Positions 8,737 through 17,432 of a stretch of 34,720 bases of DNA are shown in pieces. The translations under genes and the position numbers were made by a program. The notes beneath the pieces are model-generated. The model was not told the DNA's origin. It saw nothing but the letters and a program-made list of their open reading frames with translations, and made no database searches. The stretch covers positions 1 through 34,720 of the forward strand of contig JAQXNC010000076.1 in NCBI GenBank assembly GCA_029097145.1, read 5' to 3'. This DNA comes from Bacillota bacterium (GTDB taxonomy: Bacteria; Bacillota_I; Bacilli_A; Erysipelotrichales; Erysipelotrichaceae). Each line of letters starts with the position of its first letter. The first letter of the stretch is position 1.

Positions 8737-9592
8737 AAGTGAACCGATTATTAAAGAGTATCTGATTATCGCTGCTGGTTCAATTATCTTTGCAGCAGCC
8801 AATAATCTGTTTATTGTCCCATCAGGCGTCTATGCTGGTGGAATTGTCGGTACGGCTCAGATTATCCGTACAGTATTAAATGATTATCTCAATATCAGTT
8901 TCAGTTTTGATATTGCTGGTATTATCAACATGTGTCTAAATGTTCCACTTCTCGTTATGGCATATTTCATCCTGAATTCATCTTTTGTCAAAAAGACGGT
9001 CTTCTCGGTTGCGATACAGACTGTAGCTTTCAGTGCAATTCCAGTTTATCCTGTTGTGAGTGATAATCTGGCAGCTATCATTATCGGATCAATTGTCGCT
9101 GGTTATGGTGTGGGACTCATTCTAATTCAAAAGGCAACGGCTGGAGGTAATGATGTGACATCGATGCTTCTGATGAAACATAATCCCAATCTTTCAGTTG
9201 GTAAATTTAATCTTTTATACAATGTCTTTGTCTATATCTTCTGTGCAATACTATTTAATCTTGAAACATCGATATATTCAATATTGCACGCTACTTTATT
9301 TTCAGTAGTTGTCGATAGACTGCATTTACAGAATATCGAAGTTAGCCTGATGATTTTCACTCGAAATGACAATATCAAGAATATGATTATTAATGATATG
9401 CATCGTGGTGTTACATACTGGAAGGGTCAGGGAGCCTATACAAATAATGAAACTGAGGTTCTCGTAACTATTGTATCTAAGTATGAAGTGCCTAAAATCA
9501 GAAGAGAAATACTGAAAATGGATCCAAAAGCCTTTATTATCGTATCATCGCAGTTGAATGTTGATGGTAATGTTGAAAAACGTCTTATATAG
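8729..9592 (+). CDS. YitT family membrane protein (DUF2179)
   Basis: Hydrophobic N-terminus with NNLFIVPSGVYAGGIVGTAQI; C-terminal DUF2179-like IVSKYEVPKIRREILKMDPKAFIIV. Confidence 0.88.
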   Translation: MNKSEPIIKEYLIIAAGSIIFAAANNLFIVPSGVYAGGIVGTAQIIRTVLNDYLNISFSFDIAGIINMCLNVPLLVMAYFILNSSFVKKTVFSVAIQTVAFSAIPVYPVVSDNLAAIIIGSIVAGYGVGLILIQKATAGGNDVTSMLLMKHNPNLSVGKFNLLYNVFVYIFCAILFNLETSIYSILHATLFSVVVDRLHLQNIEVSLMIFTRNDNIKNMIINDMHRGVTYWKGQGAYTNNETEVLVTIVSKYEVPKIRREILKMDPKAFIIVSSQLNVDGNVEKRLI

Positions 9593-9599
9593 TAAATCA

Positions 9600-9629
9600 G
9601 GTCATGACTGTTAAGTCATGGCTTTTTTA
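9600..9629 (+). terminator. Intrinsic terminator
   Basis: GTCATGACtgttaaGTCATGGCTTTTTT. Confidence 0.75.
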
Positions 9630-9738
9630 AAAGTCATATATGAATCTTTATATATAAAATTCTTTCAATCCTGCTGAGTTTAAAATTGATGTTTAACATG
9701 AATTTTAATGATGTTACCATGATGAGGGAGGAAAATAT

Positions 9739-11973
9739 ATGGAATCAATAATCATCAAAGGTCTAAAACAGAATAATCTCAAAAATATTTCTTTGACAAT
9801 ACCCAAGAATAAAATTATTGTCTTTACTGGAGTATCAGGTTCAGGTAAATCGAGTATTGTCTTTGATACAATTGCTGCTGAGAGTCAAAGACAGATGAAC
9901 GAAACATATAGTTCATGGGTCAGAGGACGTTTACCGAAATACGAGAAACCCAATGTTGAACTGATTGATAATCTGAATCCATCAGTTATCATTGATCAGT
10001 CAAGACTTGGTGGTAATGCCAGATCGACAGTTGGTACCATCAGCGATATGTATGCCTTGTTGCGTCTTTTATTTTCAAGAATCGGTAAACCATCAATTGG
10101 CCCATCGTCGTATTTTTCCTTTAATAATCCCAATGGTATGTGTGAGACGTGTGCAGGTATCGGGAAAATTTTAGATCTCGATCTTTCATCTTTTATTGAT
10201 GAAGAAAAGACATTCGATGAAGGATGTTTCCATCTGCCAGCTTTTAGGAGAGGCAATTATTACTGGAAAATATATAATCGTCCTGACCTGTTTAGAGTCG
10301 ATGTTAAATGGAAGGATTTAAGTGAAAAAGAAAAGAATATACTTCTTTATGGCAGCTATACAAGGGATGGTGAAAGAATAGATAAGAAGCTTGAAGGTAT
10401 CTATAACCAGTTTAAGCGACTTGTCTTGATGAAAGATCCAAGCGAACAGTCTGATAATACACTTAAGAAGATTTCGACTTATCTCTATGAAAGGACCTGC
10501 CCTGATTGTAAGGGTAAAAGACTGAATAAAAGAACCCTTGAAAGTAAGATAAACGGTTATACGATTTATGATATGAGTGAGATGGAGTTTTCAAGACTGA
10601 TTGAAGAACTTGATAAGATTACCGATGATAGCGTAAGTAATGTCATCGCTCAGCTTAAAGCTTCTTTACAACGTATGATTGATATTGGTTTACCATATCT
10701 TTTTATGAATCGTGAGAGTTCTACTTTATCTGGTGGAGAAGCTCAAAGACTGAAGCTTGTGAGATATATGGGCAGTTCTCTTTGTGGTATGATTTATATC
10801 TTTGATGAACCGAGTACTGGAATGCATCCAAGAGATGTATATCGTATGGCAGAACTGCTAAAGAGCTTAAGGGATAAGGGTAATACGGTTTTGGTTGTTG
10901 AACACGATAAGGATATCATCAGCATTGCGGATGAAGTAATTGATGTTGGACCTCTGGCTGGTAAAAATGGTGGTGAAATACTGTTTGAAGGAACATATGA
11001 GAATCTTCTTTTAAGTGATACACTGACAGGTAGATCACTTTTAAAGAAAACAGAGGTTAAGAAAAATCCAAGAAAGATTAAAGGATATCTGCCAATCAGA
11101 AATGCTTCTTTGCATAATTTGAAGAATGTTGATGTCGATATTCCACTTGGTGTTTTAACAGTAGTAACAGGGGTGGCAGGCAGTGGTAAGTCAACTCTGA
11201 TAAAAGATGTATTTGCAAAGGAGTATGCTGATAGAGTTGTTATGATAGATCAAAGTGCGATTACAGCGAGTTCTCGTTCAACGCTTTGCACATATCTTGG
11301 TTTCTTTGATGAAATCCGTAAAGAATTTGCTTTGGCTAATGATGTTGACAGTTCGTTATTTACATTTAATGGTAAGGGTGCATGTCCACACTGTAAGGGC
11401 CGTGGCTATATAACGACAGAACTGATTTTTATGGAACCTGTTACGACGGTCTGTGAATATTGTAATGGTGACCGTTATTCTCTAGAAGCTAAAGCCTATC
11501 GACTAAATGGAAAAACGATTGTTGATGTACTGAATATGAGTGTTGAAGAAGCAGCGAATTTCTTTAAATATAATCAGAAAATCACAAGATATCTTGATGC
11601 CCTGATTGAAGTTGGCCTGTCTTATATTTCGTTAGGACAATCACTTTCAACCTTCTCAGGTGGTGAACTTCAAAGAGTAAAACTGGCTGATAATATCAAA
11701 AAGAAGGGAAGTATCTATATTCTTGATGAACCGACAACTGGTTTACACACCTCAGATATTGAGAAGATAATGCAGATCCTTGAAAATATCATCGAACGTA
11801 ATAATACAGTTATCGTGATAGAACATAACACCGATGTCATGAAAATGGCTGATTATATAATTGATATTGGTCCTGATGGAGGAACATCCGGAGGTGAAAT
11901 TGTATTTGAGGGAACACCTTTGGAAATGATTGAAAACAGTCATACAATTACAGCTGAATATCTCAGAAAATAA
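9739..11973 (+). CDS. UvrA-like ABC ATPase, short (UvrA2/drug-resistance type)
   Basis: Two Walker A motifs (GVSGSGKSS, GVAGSGKST), two LSGGEAQR/FSGGELQR signatures, CxxC zinc motifs; only 744 aa. Confidence 0.88.
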   Translation: MESIIIKGLKQNNLKNISLTIPKNKIIVFTGVSGSGKSSIVFDTIAAESQRQMNETYSSWVRGRLPKYEKPNVELIDNLNPSVIIDQSRLGGNARSTVGTISDMYALLRLLFSRIGKPSIGPSSYFSFNNPNGMCETCAGIGKILDLDLSSFIDEEKTFDEGCFHLPAFRRGNYYWKIYNRPDLFRVDVKWKDLSEKEKNILLYGSYTRDGERIDKKLEGIYNQFKRLVLMKDPSEQSDNTLKKISTYLYERTCPDCKGKRLNKRTLESKINGYTIYDMSEMEFSRLIEELDKITDDSVSNVIAQLKASLQRMIDIGLPYLFMNRESSTLSGGEAQRLKLVRYMGSSLCGMIYIFDEPSTGMHPRDVYRMAELLKSLRDKGNTVLVVEHDKDIISIADEVIDVGPLAGKNGGEILFEGTYENLLLSDTLTGRSLLKKTEVKKNPRKIKGYLPIRNASLHNLKNVDVDIPLGVLTVVTGVAGSGKSTLIKDVFAKEYADRVVMIDQSAITASSRSTLCTYLGFFDEIRKEFALANDVDSSLFTFNGKGACPHCKGRGYITTELIFMEPVTTVCEYCNGDRYSLEAKAYRLNGKTIVDVLNMSVEEAANFFKYNQKITRYLDALIEVGLSYISLGQSLSTFSGGELQRVKLADNIKKKGSIYILDEPTTGLHTSDIEKIMQILENIIERNNTVIVIEHNTDVMKMADYIIDIGPDGGTSGGEIVFEGTPLEMIENSHTITAEYLRK

Positions 11974-12037
11974 ATTAATAAAAGAATGTAAAAATATCTA
12001 TTGCACAAAAAGACTAATAGTATATAATAAGAAAGTC

Positions 12038-12175
12038 ATTGATATCGTATATACTTTCAGATTTGGTGAAAGCGTCTCTACCTGGTTACCTAATGACCGG
12101 ACTACGATGAACAAATGAAGTACTTCATTGCTGAAGCCTTTTCTTTGTTGTCGATATCAATAATGAGGGGGAAAA
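12038..12175 (+). promoter_or_regulatory. Purine (guanine-type) riboswitch and expression platform
   Basis: P1 ATCGTA/TACGAT, P2 CTTTCA-GATTTGG-TGAAAG, J2/3 GTCTCTACC, J3/1 GGACTACG (C at the specificity position); upstream of a purine permease. Confidence 0.93.
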
Positions 12176-12178
12176 GTA

Positions 12179-13510
12179 ATGTTAGAAAAGTTATTTCATT
12201 TATCAGAAAAGAAAACTAATATTAAAACTGAAGTTGTTGCTGGTCTGACAACATTTTTAGCTATGGCATATATTCTAGCAGTTAATCCAATTATTCTGGG
12301 TGATGCTGGCATGGATATTCAGGCTGTATTTATGGCTACAGCTATCTCATCAGCAGTTGCTTCTTTAGTAATGGGCTTACTTGCCAACTATCCGGTTGCA
12401 CTGGCACCAGGTATGGGAGTAAATGCCTTATTTGCATATACTGTTGTATTGGGTATGGGACATACATGGCAGGCTGCATTAGCCTCTGTCTTTGTATCTG
12501 GTTTATTCTTTCTGATTGTTTCGGTAACTGGAATCAGAAAGAAAATCATTAACGCTATTCCAAAACAGCTTAAACAGGCAATTGGTGCTGGTATAGGTTT
12601 CTTTATTGCCTTTATTGGACTTAAGAATGCTGGAATTGTAGTAGCAAACGCATCAACATTTGTTTCACTTGGTAATCTGCTTGAACCAACTGTTTTACTG
12701 GCTGTATTTGGTATTCTTTTAACAATCTTCTTAGTTGCCAAAAATGTTAGAGCTGCTGTCTTTGTAGGTATGGTTGTGACAGCTTTAGCTGGTCTTGTGC
12801 TTGGATTTATGGGTTTTGAGGGTATGCCTTCATTACCATCAGTTATGATTAATACCAGCTTTGAGATTTCAACACTGGGAGCTTTCGCTAATGGATTTAC
12901 AGAACTCTTCGCTAATCCATTTAACTGCTTTATTGTTGTCTTCTCATTTCTCTTTGTTGACTTCTTTGATACTGCTGGAACACTTGTAGCAGTTGGTAAC
13001 AGCTGTGGTCTTATCAACGAAGATGGTGAACTGGTAAATGCAGAAAAAGCATTATTATCTGATGCGATTGGTACTGTATTTGGTGCTGTTTTAGGTACAT
13101 CAACAGTAACTTCATTTGTTGAATCTACAAGTGGTGTAGCTGTTGGTGGACGTACTGGTCTTAGTGCATGTACAACTGCAGTATTATTCCTTTTATCTGT
13201 ATTTATTTCACCAGTTATTCTATCGCTGGCTACAAATGCTGTAACAGCTCCAGCTCTGGTTGTTGTTGGAATTATGATGTCTGCTCAGCTATCTGGTGTT
13301 GACTGGAATGATTTTGCCTACGCTGTTGCAGGATTTATTACTATTATTTCAATGGTATTATTCTATTCGATCTCTAACGGTATCGCATTAGGTTTTATTA
13401 CTTATGGTATTGCGATGATTGCCACTAACAGAGGTAAGGAAGTATCGCCTATTATCTGGGCATTAGATATTATCTTTATATTCTATTTCTATTCATTGAC
13501 AATTATTTAA
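12179..13510 (+). CDS. pbuG: NCS2/AzgA-family guanine/hypoxanthine permease
   Basis: AGLTTFLAMAYILAVNPIIL..., PVALAPGMGVNALFAYTVV, DFFDTAGTLVAVG; AzgA-type motifs. Confidence 0.92.
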   Translation: MLEKLFHLSEKKTNIKTEVVAGLTTFLAMAYILAVNPIILGDAGMDIQAVFMATAISSAVASLVMGLLANYPVALAPGMGVNALFAYTVVLGMGHTWQAALASVFVSGLFFLIVSVTGIRKKIINAIPKQLKQAIGAGIGFFIAFIGLKNAGIVVANASTFVSLGNLLEPTVLLAVFGILLTIFLVAKNVRAAVFVGMVVTALAGLVLGFMGFEGMPSLPSVMINTSFEISTLGAFANGFTELFANPFNCFIVVFSFLFVDFFDTAGTLVAVGNSCGLINEDGELVNAEKALLSDAIGTVFGAVLGTSTVTSFVESTSGVAVGGRTGLSACTTAVLFLLSVFISPVILSLATNAVTAPALVVVGIMMSAQLSGVDWNDFAYAVAGFITIISMVLFYSISNGIALGFITYGIAMIATNRGKEVSPIIWALDIIFIFYFYSLTII

Positions 13511-13516
13511 AATTTG

Positions 13517-13550
13517 ATAGTGTAATGTTGAATTACACTATTTATTTTTA
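13517..13550 (+). terminator. Intrinsic terminator between pbuG and pyrK
   Basis: ATAGTGTAAT-GTTGA-ATTACACTAT followed by TTATTTTT. Confidence 0.75.
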
Positions 13551-13564
13551 AAAGGAGATATTGC

Positions 13565-14344
13565 ATGCAAACAAAGAATGTACTACCTGTCAGAATAACA
13601 GAGCTTAAGGAACTGCAAAAGGGTGTTTTCAGCTTAAAAGTTAAAAGTCATGAACTGACTGAAAATGCCAAGTGTGGTCAGTTTGTCAATGTCTATCTTG
13701 ACAGTAAAAAACTCTTGCTTCCAAGACCTATCAGTATTGCTGATGTAAATGGTGATGAATTACGCCTTGTATTTCAGGTTGTTGGTGAGGGTACAAAGGC
13801 AATAAGTGAAATGAAAGATGGAGATACCATCAGAATTTCAACACCACTTGGTAATGGATATGATATTTCATCAGTAACAAAAGGTGATAAAGTGATTCTT
13901 TTTGGTGGAGGTATCGGGGTACCACCACTTGTATATCTTGCGAAGACATTAAAGCGAATGGGAGCTGATGTTACATGCATTTTCGGATATCGTGATGAAA
14001 CATTCCTGAATGATGAACTGAGTGCCATGGGTATTGACGTTAGAGTTACAACCGATTCTGGAAGAGTCGGATATCATGGAAATGTTCTGGAATACTTTAT
14101 AGAAAACAGGCTCAGGGCAGATTATTATTATGCCTGTGGACCTAGAGTTATGCTTAAGGCTGTTGCATCTCATCTTCATGAGAATGGACAGTTTGTATAT
14201 GCATCAATGGAGGAACGCATGGGATGCGGTTATGGTGCTTGTGTTGGCTGTGCCATCGATGTCTTTGATGAGAATCATGATAAGGTTCGTCTTAAGGTTT
14301 GCAAGGATGGACCGGTCTTTGATTCAAGAAAGGTGGTGTGGTAA
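13565..14344 (+). CDS. pyrK: Dihydroorotate dehydrogenase electron transfer subunit
   Basis: FAD/NAD reductase fold motifs, 2Fe-2S motif MGCGYGACVGCAIDV...CKDGPVF; precedes pyrD. Confidence 0.94.
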   Translation: MQTKNVLPVRITELKELQKGVFSLKVKSHELTENAKCGQFVNVYLDSKKLLLPRPISIADVNGDELRLVFQVVGEGTKAISEMKDGDTIRISTPLGNGYDISSVTKGDKVILFGGGIGVPPLVYLAKTLKRMGADVTCIFGYRDETFLNDELSAMGIDVRVTTDSGRVGYHGNVLEYFIENRLRADYYYACGPRVMLKAVASHLHENGQFVYASMEERMGCGYGACVGCAIDVFDENHDKVRLKVCKDGPVFDSRKVVW

Positions 14345-15255
14345 TGAAACCGGATTTAAGAGTGAATATTGCAGATGTTGAATGGAAAAATCCAATCACT
14401 ACCGCATCTGGAACTTTTTCAATTACTGATTCAAGTGCTTTCTATGATCCACATATCCTTGGTGCCATTACGACTAAAGGTGTATCAAGTGTTAAATGGG
14501 ATGGTAATCCAAGTCCAAGAATTGCAGAAACTTATGGCGGTATGCTTAATGCGGTTGGTTTACAGAATCCAGGGGCTGATTATTTTCTTGAAAATGAAGT
14601 ACCACTATTAAAGAAGGCTGATACTAATATTATTGTCAATCTGGCTGGACATAGCGTTGAAGAGTATGTTGAGGTCGCTTCTAAGCTTAATAAATGTTCT
14701 GAAATCGATATGTTTGAACTGAATATATCATGTCCAAATGTTAAAGAAGGTGGTATTGGATTTGGAACTGATCCAAACTTGGCATATGAGGTTACTAAAG
14801 CTGTTAAAGAAGTAGTAAACAAACCTCTAATTGTTAAGTTAAGTCCAAATGTCACTGATATTACTGTTATTGCCAAGGCGGTTGAAAAGGCAGGAGCTGA
14901 TGCGATATCTTTGATCAATACACTTCTGGGCATGCGTATTGATATCAACAGAGGCAAACTGATTCTGGCAAATAAGACAGGTGGCTTCTCAGGTCCAGCA
15001 ATCAAACCGGTTGCCATTCGTATGGTTTATCAGGTCAGTCGTGCAGTTAATATTCCAGTTATTGGACTTGGAGGTATAACTACAGTAGAAGATGTGATTG
15101 AATTTCTGATGGCTGGTGCTGATGCGGTGGCAATTGGCAGTGCGGCATTAATGGATCCGCTGGCTGTCCCAAGAATTGTAGAAAATCTTGAAAAATATAT
15201 GATTGAGCATAATTATGCTTCAATTGCTGATATTAAAAACAGGTTTAAAGACTGA
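14341..15255 (+). CDS. pyrD: Dihydroorotate dehydrogenase, catalytic subunit (class 1B)
   Basis: [48 protein letters not shown]; internal Met gives MKPDLRVNI start. Confidence 0.95.
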   Translation, partial: VMKPDLRVNIADVEWKNPITTASGTFSITDSSAFYDPHILGAITTKGVSSVKWDGNPSPRIAETYGGMLNAVGLQNPGADYFLENEVPLLKKADTNIIVNLAGHSVEEYVEVASKLNKCSEIDMFELNISCPNVKEGGIGFGTDPNLAYEVTKAVKEVVNKPLIVKLSPNVTDITVIAKAVEKAGADAISLINTLLGMRIDINRGKLILANKTGGFSGPAIKPVAIRMVYQVSRAVNIPVIGLGGITTVEDVIEFLMAGADAVAIGSAALMDPLAVPRIVENLEKYMIEHNYASIADIKNRFKD

Positions 15256-15278
15256 TTTCATATAGGGAGGATATATCG

Positions 15279-15962
15279 ATGAAAGAAATCTATGTTGGAA
15301 AAACAAAAAATGTCTATAGTTTAGACAATGGTAATGTCATGCTTAAATTTAAGGATGACTGCACAGGAAAAGATGGCGTATTTGATCCAGGAGAGAACTC
15401 TGTAGGATTAACTATTGAAGGCATTGGTAAAGCTAATCTGCGCACATCTATCCATTATTTTGAACTGTTAAAGGCCGCTGGAATTAAGACTCACTATATT
15501 GATGCAGATGTTGAAAATGCCACTATGGAAGTATTACCTGCCAAGGTCTTTGGACATGGTCTTGAAGTTATCTGCCGTCTTGTAGCGACAGGAAGCTTCG
15601 TTAGAAGATATGGTGAATATATCAAGGATGGTACACCACTTGAAGGTGGATATGTAGAATGTACATTCAAGAATGATGCATTAGGTGATCCACTTGTTAC
15701 ATCTGAAGGTTTAAATGCTTTAGGTATTATGACACCAGAAATGTTTAATTCAATGAAGGAACAGACATTAAAGATTACTAAGATTGTAGCTGATGATTTA
15801 AAATCTATCGGTTTGGATTTATGGGACATCAAGTTTGAATTTGGTTACAACAACAATGAAGTAATCCTGATTGATGAAATTGCTTCTGGTAATATGCGTG
15901 TATACAAGGATGGACAGATTGTTGATCCGGTAAAACTAACAGAACTAATCTTAAACAGATAA
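15279..15962 (+). CDS. purC: SAICAR synthetase (PurC), divergent type
   Basis: [62 protein letters not shown]. Confidence 0.9.
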   Translation: MKEIYVGKTKNVYSLDNGNVMLKFKDDCTGKDGVFDPGENSVGLTIEGIGKANLRTSIHYFELLKAAGIKTHYIDADVENATMEVLPAKVFGHGLEVICRLVATGSFVRRYGEYIKDGTPLEGGYVECTFKNDALGDPLVTSEGLNALGIMTPEMFNSMKEQTLKITKIVADDLKSIGLDLWDIKFEFGYNNNEVILIDEIASGNMRVYKDGQIVDPVKLTELILNR

Positions 15963-15973
15963 TAATTTATAAG

Positions 15974-16007
15974 AATCCTATATCAAGAATATAGGATTTG
16001 GTTTTTT
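15974..16007 (+). terminator. Terminator or attenuator between purC and purF
   Basis: Perfect 10-bp stem AATCCTATAT-CAAGA-ATATAGGATT followed by TGGTTTTTT. Confidence 0.8.
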
Positions 16008-16022
16008 AATGAAGGAGAATAT

Positions 16023-17432
16023 ATGGGCGGTTTCTTTGGCGTAGTATCAAAAAATGACTGTGTAATGGATCTTTATTTTGGAGTTGATTACCATTCGCAC
16101 CTGGGCACAAGACGTGGTGGTCTGGCTGTATATGGTGAATATGGCTTTGAGAGATCTATTCATAATATTGAGAACTCACCTTTTAGAACGAAATTTGAAA
16201 GAGAAATAGACAGTTTTAAGGGAAGACTGGGTATTGGTTGTATATCTGACAGTGAAGCTCAGCCTTTGCTGGTTAATTCACATCTTGGTTCATTTGCGAT
16301 TACCACTGTTGGATGTATAAACAATCTTGAAGAATTAAAACAGAAATGCTTTGACTTTGGGACGACTCACTTTCTGGAAATGTCGCTTGGAGTGATTAAT
16401 CCAACCGAACTGATTGCAGCTTTAATTAATCAGAAGAATACAATTACTGAAGGATTATCCTATATTCAGGATGTCGTTGATGGTTCGATGAGTGTACTGA
16501 TTCTCACAAACGAAGGTATTTATTGTGCCAGAGATAAATTTGGCAGAACTCCAGTAGTGATTGGAAAGAAGAAGGATGCTTTCTGTGTGACTTTTGAATC
16601 ATCAGCGTATTTGAACCTTGGTTATGAACATTATAAGGATCTTGGACCTGGAGAAATAGCCTTTATTAATGAAAATGAATGTAAAACACTCAAGTGTGCT
16701 GGCGATAAAATGAAAATATGTTCATTCTTATGGGTATATTACGGTTATCCGACATCGGACTATGAAGGTCGTAATGTCGAAGTTATGCGTAATAACTGTG
16801 GACGACTGCTGGCTAAAAGAGATGATGTAGAAGTAGACACAGTATCTGGAGTTCCAGATTCTGGCATTGCCCATGCGATTGGATATTCAAATGAACGTCA
16901 TCTTCCATTCGCAAGACCATTTATTAAATATACGCCAACCTGGCCAAGATCATTTATGCCAACCAATCAGACCGAAAGAAATCTGATTGCACGTATGAAA
17001 CTTATACCGGTTAAACAGCTGATTGAAGACAAACGTCTGCTTCTGATTGATGATTCGATCGTCAGAGGAACACAACTTGGTGAAACGACCAGTTTCCTAT
17101 ATAATTCAGGCGCTAAAGAAGTTCATATCAGACCTGCATGTCCACCAATCATGTTTGGCTGCAAGTATCTGAACTTCTCAAGATCTTCAAGTGAAATGAG
17201 TTTAATCACAAGAAGAGTTATCAAGGAACTTGAAGGTACTGAAGATATATCAATTGAAACATTAAAGGAGTATGCTAATCCAAAGACAACAAAATACCAG
17301 AAGATGGTTGATATGATTGGTGAACGTCTGGGTTTTACTTCTTTAAAGTTCGCTACTCTTGATGAACTGGTGGAAGCTATTGGTTTAAAGAAATGCCAAC
17401 TATGTACATACTGTTGGGATGGTGAAGAATAA
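16023..17432 (+). CDS. purF: Amidophosphoribosyltransferase-like protein (PurF homologue lacking Cys nucleophile)
   Basis: PRPP loop LLLIDDSIVRGTQ, GVPDSGIAHAIGY, MKLIPV; N-terminus MGGFFGVVSK; RBS AAGGAG. Confidence 0.88.
   Translation: MGGFFGVVSKNDCVMDLYFGVDYHSHLGTRRGGLAVYGEYGFERSIHNIENSPFRTKFEREIDSFKGRLGIGCISDSEAQPLLVNSHLGSFAITTVGCINNLEELKQKCFDFGTTHFLEMSLGVINPTELIAALINQKNTITEGLSYIQDVVDGSMSVLILTNEGIYCARDKFGRTPVVIGKKKDAFCVTFESSAYLNLGYEHYKDLGPGEIAFINENECKTLKCAGDKMKICSFLWVYYGYPTSDYEGRNVEVMRNNCGRLLAKRDDVEVDTVSGVPDSGIAHAIGYSNERHLPFARPFIKYTPTWPRSFMPTNQTERNLIARMKLIPVKQLIEDKRLLLIDDSIVRGTQLGETTSFLYNSGAKEVHIRPACPPIMFGCKYLNFSRSSSEMSLITRRVIKELEGTEDISIETLKEYANPKTTKYQKMVDMIGERLGFTSLKFATLDELVEAIGLKKCQLCTYCWDGEE

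Noticed and set aside
11930-12118. 62-aa ORF overlapping the uvrA-like 3' end and the guanine riboswitch
   Set aside because: Occupies structured riboswitch RNA; no RBS or conserved motif
12388-13017. 209-aa antisense ORF opposite pbuG
   Set aside because: Lies wholly within a well-supported permease gene, has no RBS or recognisable family; shadow of sense codon usage
14580-15017. 145-aa antisense ORF opposite pyrD, and similar ones in pyrK, purC, glnN, fhs, purM, purL and DUF711 genes
   Set aside because: Shadow ORFs within strongly supported coding sequences with no independent evidence
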